Positions 22,977 through 31,616 of a stretch of DNA of 64,000 nucleotides are shown here, piece after piece. The stretch is from Pseudomonas canadensis (GTDB taxonomy: Bacteria; Pseudomonadota; Gammaproteobacteria; Pseudomonadales; Pseudomonadaceae): NCBI RefSeq assembly GCF_000503215.1, contig NZ_AYTD01000010.1:62001-126000 (forward strand). The letters are read 5' to 3'. Made by a program: the position numbers and the translations under genes. The notes under the pieces are model-generated. The model was not told the DNA's origin. It searched no databases and saw only the letters and a list, made by a program, of their open reading frames with translations. The first letter of the stretch is position 1, and every line of letters starts with the position of its first letter.

Positions 22977-23915
22977 TCAGCTCACCTGGTGGCGGTAAGG
23001 CAGGTCCGGACCGGTCTTGGTGCAGGTCAACGCCGCAGCGCGGATTGCAAAACCCAGCATGGCGTCGATTTGCCCACGGGTGAGCTGTTGCAGGCCCTCT
23101 ACCGAGTCACGCTGCTGCTCGGTCAACCAGGCAATCAACGCGGCCTGGAAGGTATCACCAGCCCCCACGGTATCGGCCATTACCACCTTGACTGCCGGCG
23201 CCGACCAGTGGCCATGCTGTCGGCTGAACACACTGGCGCCGTCGCCACCACGGGTGAGGAACACCAACTGGCAACGATGCTGCAGCCAGCCCTGCAGCAC
23301 GCTTTCCGGCGACTGATCGGGGTAGAGCAAGTGCAGGTCTTCGTCGCTGACTTTGATCAGGTCGGCGTGTTTGACCAACTCGCCTACGCGGTCGCGCCAC
23401 AGCTGGATATCCGGCTGCGGGTTGAGCCGCACGTTGGGGTCGAGGCTGATCAGGCGCTTGCCGCTTTCGCGCTTGACCAGGCTCAGCAAGGTGTCGCCGA
23501 TCGGTTGCACCACCAGCGAGAACGAGCCGATATGCAGGCCACGGATGTCATCACCCAGCTCGGGCAGATGGCTGACGTCCAGCAGTCGGTCGGCGCAGCC
23601 TTCGCCACGGAAGTTGTACTGCGGTGAGCCATTGGCGCCCACGGCGACCATCGACAAGGTGGTCGGCGCGGCGAATTCCACCAGGAACCGCTCGCTGACG
23701 CCCTCATCCTTGAGCACCTGCAATAAGCGGCGGCCAAGGAAGTCGGTGGACAAGCCGCCGAACAAACCCGCCTCGATACCCAGGCGGCGCAGGCCTACCG
23801 CGACGTTGAACGGCGAACCGCCGGCAATCGCCTTGTAATTGACTTTGGAAGCCTGCCCGCTGGCGTCTTCCTCGCTGAAAAAATCAAACAGCGCTTCACC
23901 ACACACCAGATACAT
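22977..23915 (-). CDS. mtlZ: Fructokinase of the mannitol operon
   Basis: PfkB-family carbohydrate kinase of 312 residues that phosphorylates fructose, the product of mannitol oxidation. It shows the N-terminal signature region (GGSPFNVAVGLRRLG), the C-terminal DTVGAGDTFQAALIAWL signature with the catalytic Asp in GAGD, and VFLTRGGDGASVF. It lies 12 bases after mtlY and is the last gene of the mtlEFGKDYZ order known from P. fluorescens DSM 50106. About 140 bases with no gene separate it from the autotransporter gene downstream. Confidence 0.93.
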   Translation of the reverse strand: MYLVCGEALFDFFSEEDASGQASKVNYKAIAGGSPFNVAVGLRRLGIEAGLFGGLSTDFLGRRLLQVLKDEGVSERFLVEFAAPTTLSMVAVGANGSPQYNFRGEGCADRLLDVSHLPELGDDIRGLHIGSFSLVVQPIGDTLLSLVKRESGKRLISLDPNVRLNPQPDIQLWRDRVGELVKHADLIKVSDEDLHLLYPDQSPESVLQGWLQHRCQLVFLTRGGDGASVFSRQHGHWSAPAVKVVMADTVGAGDTFQAALIAWLTEQQRDSVEGLQQLTRGQIDAMLGFAIRAAALTCTKTGPDLPYRHQVS

Positions 23916-23927
23916 AGTCGTTCGCTC

Positions 23928-25409
23928 TTAAAGGGTTGCCACAAGCTGCTGGTAGCGCTCGTAGGCTTGTTGATACGCACTGACACTGGCCGCTACCGGC
24001 AGAGTACGGCTGGCCGGGTCGACGCTCACACATTTGTCGCACAGGCTGGCCAGTGGCTCGCCGGACTGGCTCCACGCCGCCTGGATCGCCGCGCCCAGGG
24101 CGGCGGCTTCACTTTGTTCGGTGCAGACCACTTCGGTGTTCATGATATCGGCGACCATCTGCCGCCAGACCGGGCTTTTCGAACCGCCGCCGATCAAGCG
24201 GATGCTCTGGCTTTGCAGGCCGGTCTGGCGCAGCAGGTCCAGGCCGTAGCGCAGGCCGAAGGTGGTGCCTTCGACCACCGCGCGGCACAGGTTGGCGCGG
24301 GTCAGGTTGGTCATGGTCAAGCCGTGCAGGCTGCCGGTGGCGTGGGGCAGGGCGGGCACGCGTTCGCCGTTGAGAAACGGCAGCATGCTCACGCCGTCGG
24401 CGCCGATGGGCGCTTGCTCGACCAGGGCGTTGAACGCGGTCAGGTCCAGGTCGAACAGCTCGCGGATCACCCCAGTGGCGTTGGTCAGGTTCATGGTGCA
24501 GATCAACGGCAGCCAGCCGCCGCTGGATGAACAGAAGGTGGCCACCGAGGCTTGCGGGCTGACGCTGGGTTGGTCGGCAAAGGCATACACGGTGCCCGAC
24601 GAGCCGAGGCTCATGGTGATCACGCCAGGGGCAATGTTGCCAGTGCCGATGGCGCCCATCATGTTGTCGCCACCGCCGCTGGAGACGATGGCGTTGGGGT
24701 TGATGCCCAGGCGTTCGGCAATCGCCGGAAGAATCGTGCCGACGCTTTGATCGGCCTCGATCAGTTGTGGCAAGGCGTTTTCAAGGCGTCCGCTCGGGTC
24801 GATGTGCTTGAGCAGCGCCACATCCCATTCGCGGGTGCGCACGTTGAAGTAGCCGGTGCCCGACGCATCACCATACTCGGCGACGGCGCGGCCGGTGAGC
24901 CAGTAATTGAGGTAGTCATGGGGCAGCAGGATATGCGCGATGCGCGTAAAGATGTCCGGGTGCTGCTCGCGGGTCCACAACAGCTTGGACACGGTGTAGC
25001 CCGGTGCAATCGCCACGCCGAGACGTTCCAGGGAACCGCGTTCACCACCCAGGTGCTGCAAGAGTCGGTCGTTTTCCGGCGCGGTCTCGGTGTCGCACCA
25101 GAGTTTCGCCGGGCGCAGTACCTGGCCTTGGTTATCCAGCAGCACCAAACCATGTTGCTGGCCGGAAACGCCGATGCCGAGGATGTCCTGGCCGTCCACG
25201 CCTGCCTGTTGCAGGGCGCGATGGGTGGCTTCGGTAAAGGCGTCCAGCCATTCCTGGGTGTGCTGCTCGCGTCGGCCATTGGCGCCGCTGATCAGGGTGT
25301 GGGCCGCCGCGCCGAGGCCCAGTACCTTGCCGCTGGAGGCGTCGAGGACGATGGCCTTGGTACCTTGGGTGCCGCAGTCGATTCCGAGAAACAGGTTTTG
25401 CTGGGTCAT
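23928..25409 (-). CDS. mtlY: Xylulokinase of the mannitol operon
   Basis: FGGY-family sugar kinase of 493 residues, the usual length for xylulokinase. The N-terminal phosphate loop region is FLGIDCGTQGTKAIVLD, the VSGQQHGLVLLD segment carries a conserved sugar-binding His, and the C-terminal ATP-binding motif is LIGGGSKSPVWRQMVADI. It allows D-arabitol to be used as well: the dehydrogenase makes xylulose, which this enzyme phosphorylates. It is separated from mtlD by 141 bases that contain a REP doublet, the second such element inside this operon. Confidence 0.93.
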   Translation of the reverse strand: MTQQNLFLGIDCGTQGTKAIVLDASSGKVLGLGAAAHTLISGANGRREQHTQEWLDAFTEATHRALQQAGVDGQDILGIGVSGQQHGLVLLDNQGQVLRPAKLWCDTETAPENDRLLQHLGGERGSLERLGVAIAPGYTVSKLLWTREQHPDIFTRIAHILLPHDYLNYWLTGRAVAEYGDASGTGYFNVRTREWDVALLKHIDPSGRLENALPQLIEADQSVGTILPAIAERLGINPNAIVSSGGGDNMMGAIGTGNIAPGVITMSLGSSGTVYAFADQPSVSPQASVATFCSSSGGWLPLICTMNLTNATGVIRELFDLDLTAFNALVEQAPIGADGVSMLPFLNGERVPALPHATGSLHGLTMTNLTRANLCRAVVEGTTFGLRYGLDLLRQTGLQSQSIRLIGGGSKSPVWRQMVADIMNTEVVCTEQSEAAALGAAIQAAWSQSGEPLASLCDKCVSVDPASRTLPVAASVSAYQQAYERYQQLVATL

Positions 25410-25459
25410 GATGGGGTGCTCAGCAGTCTTATTTTTTGGAGTGTTAACCCGATCAAAAA

Positions 25460-25546
25460 GTGGGAGCGGGCTTGCTCGCGAATGCGGTGTTTCAGTCGAT
25501 ACATTTGTCTCTGACAGACCGCATTCGCGAGCAAGCCCGCTCCCAC
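25460..25546. repeat. REP doublet between mtlD and mtlY
   Basis: Perfect 29-base inverted arms at 25460-25488 (GTGGGAGCGGGCTTGCTCGC...) and 25518-25546, separated by 29 bases. The arms are of the GGGAGCGGGC class, different from most others in the window. It occupies the intercistronic space of the mannitol operon. Confidence 0.9.
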
Positions 25547-25550
25547 AGTG

Positions 25551-27032
25551 TTAATTCGGTTTCTTCAGGAGGTTTTGCAGGGTTGCGGTGACTCCATTGT
25601 CACGCAGGCTTGCATAGCACCGCTCGAACGCTGCCACAAACTCAGGCGAATTGGGAATAGCCTTGCCAAAAATCTCTTCCACCCCCAGCAGCCGTTTGCT
25701 GATCAACGCCTCATCACTCACCAGCCCCTGGCAAAACTCCGCACGCGGATCGGGAATCTTGTAGTTCACGCCATTCTCGTCCACACCCTTGAGGTACAGC
25801 GCCCACGCCGCTACTACCAGCGCCGCACGCTCAGTCTCGCGGCCATCGGCAATCAGGCGATTGATGGTCGGTACGGTGAATTTGGGAAACTTCGATGAGC
25901 CATCCGAGCACACGCGCTCCAGTTGGTCGGCAATCGCCTGGTTGGAGAAGCGATCCACCAGCGTCTGCTTGTAGTCCGTCAGGTCGATGCCCGGCACTGG
26001 CGCCAGGTTTGGCGTGACGTCCAAGTCCATGTAGGCGCGCATGTAGGCGACAAACACCGGGTCGTTCATGGTCTCGTGCACAAACCGATAACCCTTGAGA
26101 AACCCCAGGTAGGTCAGTGCCAGGTGGCTGCCGTTGAGCAGGCCGATCTTCATTTCTTCATACGGCGTGACGTCATCGGTGAACTGCACGCCGACCGTTT
26201 CCCAGGCCGGGCGACCGTTGACGAACTTGTCCTCCAGCACCCATTGCACAAAAGGTTCGCACACCACCGGCCAGGCATCGTCAATGCCGTGGTCATCATG
26301 CAATTGCAGGCGGTGCGCGGTGCTGGTCATCGGTGTGATGCGGTCGACCATGGCGTTCGGAAAGCTCACGTTGGCCTTGATCCAGTCGTGCAGCTCGGCA
26401 TTGTGCAAGGCAGCGAAGGCCAGCAGTGCCTTGCGCGTCACGGCGCCGTTATGTGGCAGGTTATCGCAGGACATTACGGTAAACGCCGGTGTGCCCGCAG
26501 CGCGACGCTGGGTCAGGGCGGCGCAGATGAAGCCGAACACGGTCTTTGGCGCACGCGGGTGCGCCAGATCATGCTGGATCTGCGGCAGGTGAGCCATGAA
26601 TTCACCGTTGCTGTCGTCGATGCAGTAGCCGCCTTCGGTGATGGTCAACGAGACGATACGGATCGCCGGGTCAGCCAGCTTGTCGATCAGCGCCTGGGCG
26701 CCGTCTTCGGCGAGCAACATGTCACTGATCGAGCCGATCACACGCACTTCGGTGTCGTCGGTATCGCCCAGCTCATACAAGGTGAACAAGTAGTCCTGGC
26801 CGGCCAGGTCGTCGCGGGCCTTGCGGTCTTCGGCCCGCAGGCCGACGCCGCAGATGCTCCAGTCCAGGCCGATGCCGGTGTTCATCAGCGCGTCGGTGTA
26901 ATACGCCTGATGCGCGCGATGGAAACCGCCGACGCCAATATGGGCGATGCCCTGCGTGGTACTGGCAATCGCGTAGGCCGGCAGTTTCACATGCGGCGCT
27001 AACTGGGTGAGGTTCTGTTTATTCAGTTTCAT
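25551..27032 (-). CDS. mtlD: Mannitol 2-dehydrogenase
   Basis: NAD-dependent long-chain secondary alcohol dehydrogenase that oxidises D-mannitol to D-fructose (also D-arabitol to D-xylulose). At 493 residues it has exactly the length of the crystallised P. fluorescens enzyme, and the sequence matches it closely as I recall it: GIAHIGVGGFHRAHQAYY (nucleotide-binding start), ITEGGYCID, SCDNLPHNG, and EEMKIGLLNGSHLALTYLG, which carries the catalytic Lys. The ATG at 27032 gives this length; a TTG at 27038 would add two residues. It lies 18 bases after mtlK. Confidence 0.96.
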   Translation of the reverse strand: MKLNKQNLTQLAPHVKLPAYAIASTTQGIAHIGVGGFHRAHQAYYTDALMNTGIGLDWSICGVGLRAEDRKARDDLAGQDYLFTLYELGDTDDTEVRVIGSISDMLLAEDGAQALIDKLADPAIRIVSLTITEGGYCIDDSNGEFMAHLPQIQHDLAHPRAPKTVFGFICAALTQRRAAGTPAFTVMSCDNLPHNGAVTRKALLAFAALHNAELHDWIKANVSFPNAMVDRITPMTSTAHRLQLHDDHGIDDAWPVVCEPFVQWVLEDKFVNGRPAWETVGVQFTDDVTPYEEMKIGLLNGSHLALTYLGFLKGYRFVHETMNDPVFVAYMRAYMDLDVTPNLAPVPGIDLTDYKQTLVDRFSNQAIADQLERVCSDGSSKFPKFTVPTINRLIADGRETERAALVVAAWALYLKGVDENGVNYKIPDPRAEFCQGLVSDEALISKRLLGVEEIFGKAIPNSPEFVAAFERCYASLRDNGVTATLQNLLKKPN

Positions 27033-27050
27033 CAGCAAAGTCTCGCGAAT

Positions 27051-28154
27051 TCAGGCGGCGGCGCGCAGTGGGCGGGCCACGGCTACACCGTCGGTGTCGA
27101 ACAGGTGGCAGTGCGCCGGGTCCAGGTGCAGGTGCAGCGTCTCGCCGTACTGGCTGGCCATGTCGCCGCGAATCCGCATGGTCAACGGCTCGCCGTTGGC
27201 GGTGATGACGTGGCAGAAAGTGTCGCTGCCCAGGCGCTCGCCGACGTCGGCGGTGACGGTCAGGGTGGTTTGGCCCGGGGAAGCAATTTCCAGATGTTCC
27301 GGACGAATGCCCAGGGTCACTGCACTGCCCACGCTCAAGGTGGCGCCACTCAGCGGCAGGTTGATCAACGTGCCAGCGTCCAACTGCACTTCGCAGCGTT
27401 GGCTTTCAACACGGGTGACCTTGCCTTTGAGGAAACCCATCTTCGGCGTGCCGAGGAAACCCGCCACAAACAGGTTGGCCGGCTGGTGGTACAGCTCCAG
27501 CGGCGACCCGACCTGCTCGATACGGCCACTGTTCAGCACCACCACCTTGTCGGCCAGGGTCATGGCTTCAACCTGGTCGTGGGTTACGTAGATCATGGTC
27601 GCTTGCAGCTCTTTATGCAGGCGCGCCAGTTCCAGGCGCATCTGTACGCGCAGGGCGGCGTCGAGGTTGGACAGCGGTTCGTCGAACAGGAAGATCTTCG
27701 GGTTACGCACAATCGCGCGGCCGATGGCCACACGCTGACGCTGGCCGCCGGACAGCTGCTTGGGCTTGCGCTCCAGCAGCGGGCCCAGCTCCAGGATGCG
27801 CGCCGCTTCGCTGACCTTGCTCTCCACCAGCTTCTTGTCGACACCGGCCAGGTCCAGGGCAAACGACATGTTCTTGCGCACACTCATGTGCGGGTACAGC
27901 GCGTAGGTCTGGAACACCATCGCCAGGTCACGCTTGGCCGGGGTCACTTCGGTGATATCGCGGCCGTCCAGTTCGATGGTGCCTTCGCTGACCTCTTCCA
28001 GGCCGGCGATGAGGCGCAGCAGGGTGGACTTACCGCAGCCCGACGGGCCGACGAAGACCACGAATTCCTTGTCATTCACTTCAAGGTCGATGCCCTTGAT
28101 GATGGAAAAGCCTTCGAAGCCTTTTTGCAGATTCTTGATTTTCAGGTTGGCCAT
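27051..28154 (-). CDS. mtlK: ABC transporter ATP-binding protein for mannitol/polyols
   Basis: ATPase subunit (367 residues) of the sugar-alcohol importer, MalK/UgpC type. It has Walker A GPSGCGKSTLLR, the signature LSGGQRQRVAIGRA, Walker B KIFLFDEPLSNLD, the H-loop YVTHDQVEA, and a C-terminal regulatory TOBE domain (about 235-367). A strong ribosome site (GGAGG) precedes the ATG at 28154. It lies between the permease gene mtlG (22-base gap) and mtlD (18-base gap), the order of the known mtl operon. Confidence 0.95.
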   Translation of the reverse strand: MANLKIKNLQKGFEGFSIIKGIDLEVNDKEFVVFVGPSGCGKSTLLRLIAGLEEVSEGTIELDGRDITEVTPAKRDLAMVFQTYALYPHMSVRKNMSFALDLAGVDKKLVESKVSEAARILELGPLLERKPKQLSGGQRQRVAIGRAIVRNPKIFLFDEPLSNLDAALRVQMRLELARLHKELQATMIYVTHDQVEAMTLADKVVVLNSGRIEQVGSPLELYHQPANLFVAGFLGTPKMGFLKGKVTRVESQRCEVQLDAGTLINLPLSGATLSVGSAVTLGIRPEHLEIASPGQTTLTVTADVGERLGSDTFCHVITANGEPLTMRIRGDMASQYGETLHLHLDPAHCHLFDTDGVAVARPLRAAA

Positions 28155-28176
28155 GATGAGCCTCCGCTAGGAATTA

Positions 28177-29007
28177 TTATTTAACGGCGCCAAAGGACAA
28201 ACCGCGCACCAGCTGTTTCTGACTGATCCAGCCAAAGATCAGGATCGGCGCGCAGGCCAAGGTCGACACGGCGGACAATTTGGCCCAGAACAAGCCTTCG
28301 GGGCTGGAGTAGGAGGCGATCAACGCGGTCAGCGGCGCAGCGGCGGAAGAGGTCAGGTTCAGCGACCAGAACGCCTCGTTCCAGCACAGGATCAGCGACA
28401 GCAACACGGTAGACGCCAGGCCGCCCTTGGCAATCGGCAACAGTACGCGGACCATCTCTTGCCACAGGGTCGCGCCATCCAGGCGCGCGGCTTCGAGGAT
28501 GTCCTTGGGGATGTCCTTGAAGTAGGTGTAAACCATCCACACCACAATCGGCAGGTTGATCAGGGTGTAGATGATGATCAGCGCAATACGCGTATCCAGC
28601 AGGCCAAAGCTCTTGGCCAACAGGTAGATCGGCATCAGTACGCCCACCGGCGGCAGCATCTTGGTGGACAGCATCCACAGCAGCGTGCCTTTGGTGCGCT
28701 GGGTTTCGTAGAACGCCATGGAGTAGGCCGCTGGCACCGAGATCAGTAGGCAAAGCGCCGTTGCGCTGAAGGAAATCAGTACCGAGTTCCACGCGTAGCT
28801 GAAGTAATTGCTGCGCTCGTTGATGTGCAGGTAATTCTCCAGCGTCGGCGTGAAGATGAACTGCGGCGGCGTGGCGAACGCGTCGATTTCGGTCTTGAAG
28901 CTGGTCAGCACCATCCAGAAGATCGGGAAGAAGATCAGGATCGCGATGGCCCAGGCCAATGTGCCGAGCAACAGGCTTTGCAGGCGGCGGGATTGTTGAA
29001 GCGTCAT
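28177..29007 (-). CDS. mtlG: ABC transporter permease for mannitol/polyols
   Basis: Inner-membrane permease of the MalG type, 276 residues with six hydrophobic segments. The EAA loop that docks the ATPase is EAARLDGATLWQEMVRVLLPIAKGGLAS (about residues 190-217). It pairs with MtlF, 10 bases upstream, and probably works with the MtlE binding protein and MtlK ATPase to import mannitol, sorbitol and arabitol. The ATG at 29007 has GAGGG upstream. Confidence 0.94.
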   Translation of the reverse strand: MTLQQSRRLQSLLLGTLAWAIAILIFFPIFWMVLTSFKTEIDAFATPPQFIFTPTLENYLHINERSNYFSYAWNSVLISFSATALCLLISVPAAYSMAFYETQRTKGTLLWMLSTKMLPPVGVLMPIYLLAKSFGLLDTRIALIIIYTLINLPIVVWMVYTYFKDIPKDILEAARLDGATLWQEMVRVLLPIAKGGLASTVLLSLILCWNEAFWSLNLTSSAAAPLTALIASYSSPEGLFWAKLSAVSTLACAPILIFGWISQKQLVRGLSFGAVK

Positions 29008-29017
29008 GGCGCGGCCC

Positions 29018-29908
29018 TCAAGGCTTGTCAGTCAGGTTTTTGCCGATCATCCGCACCAGGATGATCGCCGCGATATTGGCGATGACCACGGCAATCAAGC
29101 CGCCGGCCGACGCCATGCCCACGTCGAACTGCACCAGCGCCTGGTTGTAGATCAGGTAGGCGAGGTTGGTCGAGGCGTAGCCGGGGCCACCGTTGGTGGT
29201 GGTGAAGATTTCAGCGAACACCGAGAGCAGGAAGATCGTCTCGATCATCACCACCACGGCAATCGGGCGGGCCAGGTGGGGCAGGGTCAGGTGCCAGAAA
29301 ATCGCGATGGCGCCGGCACCGTCCAGGCGCGCGGCTTCCTTTTGTTCCTGATCGAGGGACTGCATGGCGGTCATCAGCAGCAGAATCGCGAAGGGCAGCC
29401 ACTGCCACGACACAATGATGATGATCGACAGCAACGGGTAGTGCGCCAGCCAGTCCACGGGTTCTGCGCCGAAGAACTTCCACACGGCGGCGAGAATCCC
29501 CGAGACCGGGTGGAAAATCAGGTTCTTCCAGATCAGCGCGCCCACAGTGGGCATGATGAAGAACGGCGAAATCAACAACACTCGCACCAAGCCACGGCCG
29601 AAGAACTCACTGGCCTCCAGCAGGGCGCTGATCAGCACACCGAACACCACGCTGATCAGCAACACGCTGCCCACCAGCAACAAGGTATTGGTGGCGCCGG
29701 GCAGGAAGCCCGAATCGGTGATGAAGTAGGTGAAGTTCTCCAACCCCACGAATTGGTTTTCGCCGGGGTAGAGCAGGTTGTAGCGGATCAGCGAAAAGTA
29801 CAGGGTCATGCCCAGCGGCACGATCATCCACAGCAGCAGCAAGGCCACCGAGGGGCTGACAAGGAACCAGCCGGGGTTGGCCAGGCGGTTTTTGGCGGGT
29901 GTATTCAT
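29018..29908 (-). CDS. mtlF: ABC transporter permease for mannitol/polyols
   Basis: Inner-membrane permease of the MalF type, 296 residues. The EAA loop is EAARLDGAGAIAIFWHLTLPHLARP (about residues 195-220). The N-terminus (WFLVSPSVALLLLWMIVPLGMTLYFSLI) is the first membrane helix. The ATG at 29908 (MNTPAKNRL) is preferred to a TTG three codons earlier. It is separated from mtlE by about 135 bases with a REP doublet, so its expression relative to the binding protein may be lowered, as with malE-malF in enteric bacteria. Confidence 0.93.
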   Translation of the reverse strand: MNTPAKNRLANPGWFLVSPSVALLLLWMIVPLGMTLYFSLIRYNLLYPGENQFVGLENFTYFITDSGFLPGATNTLLLVGSVLLISVVFGVLISALLEASEFFGRGLVRVLLISPFFIMPTVGALIWKNLIFHPVSGILAAVWKFFGAEPVDWLAHYPLLSIIIIVSWQWLPFAILLLMTAMQSLDQEQKEAARLDGAGAIAIFWHLTLPHLARPIAVVVMIETIFLLSVFAEIFTTTNGGPGYASTNLAYLIYNQALVQFDVGMASAGGLIAVVIANIAAIILVRMIGKNLTDKP

Positions 29909-29948
29909 GGTAATCAAGACCGATTAGAGGCAGGTGCGCAAAACCCCT

Positions 29949-30032
29949 GTAGGAGCGAGCTTGCTCGCGAAGGCATTCCAGGCCCAGTGCGGCTTCGGAT
30001 GTACCTTTTTCGCGAGCAAGCTCGCTCCTACA
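29949..30032. repeat. REP doublet between mtlE and mtlF
   Basis: Arms of 24 bases at 29949-29972 (TGTAGGAGCGAGCTTGCTCG...) and 30009-30032 are perfectly inverted. It sits between the binding-protein gene and the first permease gene of the operon. Confidence 0.9.
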
Positions 30033-30043
30033 GGTCAGGGAGG

Positions 30044-31366
30044 TTACTTGGGATAACCGGCCCGCTTCATTTCACGCTCGGTGGTGGTCTGCGCGGCGGT
30101 CAATGCAGCATCCACTGTCTGCTGACCCGTCAGCGCGCCCGAGAAGAACTTGCCGACCTGCGTCCCGATCGCCTGGAACTCAGGAATGGTCACCAACTGG
30201 ATACCGATATACGGCACCGGCTTGAGCGTCGGTTTGGTCGGGTCTGCGACTTTCAGCGATTCGAGGGTCACCTTGGCAAACGGCGCGGCCTTCATGTACT
30301 CGTCGCTGTAGGTTGATTTGCGCGTGCCTGGCGGCACGTTGGCAACACCGTCGGTCTTGGCGACCAAGGCGCCGTATTCTTTAGAGGTCGCCCAGCTGGT
30401 GAACACCTTGGCGGCGTCCTTGGCCTTGGAGCTGGTAGGGATCGCCAGGCTCCAGGAGTACAGCCATGAAGTGCCTTTGTCGGTCTTCTCGTGCGGGGCA
30501 AAGGTAAAGCCGACATGCTCAGCCACTTTGCTTTGGGTCTTGTCGGTGACGAATGAGCCCGCCACGCTGGCGTCGACCCAGATTGCGCACTTGCCGCTGT
30601 TGAACAGCGCCAGGTTTTCGTTGAAACCGTTGCTGGAAGCACCCGGCGGGCCGGATTTCTTCATGTTGTCGACGTAGAAGTTCAGCGCGTCTTTCCATTC
30701 TGGACCGTTGAATTCCGGCTGCCACTTCTCATCGAACCAGCGCGCACCGTAGCCGTTGGCCAGGGTGGTGATCAGCGCCATGTTCTCGCCCCAACCGGCT
30801 TTGCCGCGCAGGCACAGGCCGTATTGCTCTTTGGTCTTGTCGGTGAGTTTGCTGGCGAATTCGCCGATCTGGGTCCAGGTCGGGTGTTCGGGCATGGTCA
30901 GCCCGGCGTCCTTGAACAGGTCGGTGCGGTAATAGGTGATCGAGCTTTCGGCGTAGAAGGGCAGGGCGTACAGCGAGCCCTTGACGGACAAACCGTCACG
31001 CACCGAAGGGAATACATCATCGAGGTCGTAGGACGCCGGCAGGTCCTTCATCGGTTCCAGCCAACCTTTGGCACCCCAGAGTGCAGCTTCGTACATGCCG
31101 ATGGTCAACACGTCGAACTGCCCGCCCTGTGTGGCAATGTCGGTGGTGAGGCGTTGGCGCAGCACGTTTTCTTCGAGCACCACCCAGTTCAGCTTGATCT
31201 CCGGATGCTCGGTCTCGAAGGTTTTCGAGAGCTTCTGCATACGGATCATGTCGCTGTTGTTGACGGTGGCAATGGTCAGGGTCTGCGCGCCAAGGCTGAC
31301 GGCGCTGAGGGTCATGCAGGTCATCATGCAGGTAGAGACAAGCAGGGCTTTTGCTGTGAACTTCAT
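30044..31366 (-). CDS. mtlE: Mannitol/polyol ABC transporter substrate-binding protein
   Basis: Periplasmic sugar-alcohol binding protein of 440 residues, extracellular solute-binding family 1. The signal peptide is MKFTAKALLVSTCMMTCMTLSAVSLGAQ (cleavage after GAQ or LGA). The mature start LTIATVNNSDMIRMQKLSKTFETEHPEIKLNWV is typical of the family. The ATG at 31366 has TGGAG upstream; frames extending to 31390 are not plausible. It is the first gene of the mtl operon. The 250 bases upstream hold its promoter and a CA-type Crc motif but no gene; the next gene up is the large toxin-like gene, not mtlR. Confidence 0.95.
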   Translation of the reverse strand: MKFTAKALLVSTCMMTCMTLSAVSLGAQTLTIATVNNSDMIRMQKLSKTFETEHPEIKLNWVVLEENVLRQRLTTDIATQGGQFDVLTIGMYEAALWGAKGWLEPMKDLPASYDLDDVFPSVRDGLSVKGSLYALPFYAESSITYYRTDLFKDAGLTMPEHPTWTQIGEFASKLTDKTKEQYGLCLRGKAGWGENMALITTLANGYGARWFDEKWQPEFNGPEWKDALNFYVDNMKKSGPPGASSNGFNENLALFNSGKCAIWVDASVAGSFVTDKTQSKVAEHVGFTFAPHEKTDKGTSWLYSWSLAIPTSSKAKDAAKVFTSWATSKEYGALVAKTDGVANVPPGTRKSTYSDEYMKAAPFAKVTLESLKVADPTKPTLKPVPYIGIQLVTIPEFQAIGTQVGKFFSGALTGQQTVDAALTAAQTTTEREMKRAGYPK

Positions 31367-31411
31367 CGCGCACTCCATTTCCGCGCCCACGGGGCTACAG
31401 AAGGACAGTTA

Positions 31412-31419
31412 TTGTTGTT
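31412..31419 (-). promoter_or_regulatory. CA motif (possible Hfq/Crc site) in the mtlE leader
   Basis: On the minus strand the mtlE leader contains AACAACAA, within ACAACAACAATAA. This fits the A-A-N-A-A-N-A-A motif bound by Hfq/Crc in Pseudomonas catabolite repression. It is about 46 bases upstream of the start codon, further than most known sites. Confidence 0.4.
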
Positions 31420-31560
31420 GTGTCTTCCCACAGGGAGTCAGGAAGAGTGTGCGTTGATTACAGCCTTCTAATTGCGCTGTGACAAATCCTTGGGAACACT
31501 GGGACTGATACTTTTTTGCACTGTCTTTGGCGGTGGCTGAAACTTTTCACTGCCCGGCCT

Positions 31561-31602
31561 GGGCGAAAATCGCTGCACTGCAACTGCGTGCGCTTTTCGC
31601 CC
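31561..31602 (-). terminator. Stem-loop after the toxin-like gene
   Basis: GGGCGAAAA (31561-31569) pairs with TTTTCGCCC (31594-31602), a 9-base stem with a 24-base loop, just past the stop of the 2133-residue gene. No T-run follows on the minus strand, so this is a possible rather than a clear terminator. Confidence 0.35.
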
Positions 31603-31616
31603 GGCGCAGCAGGGGC

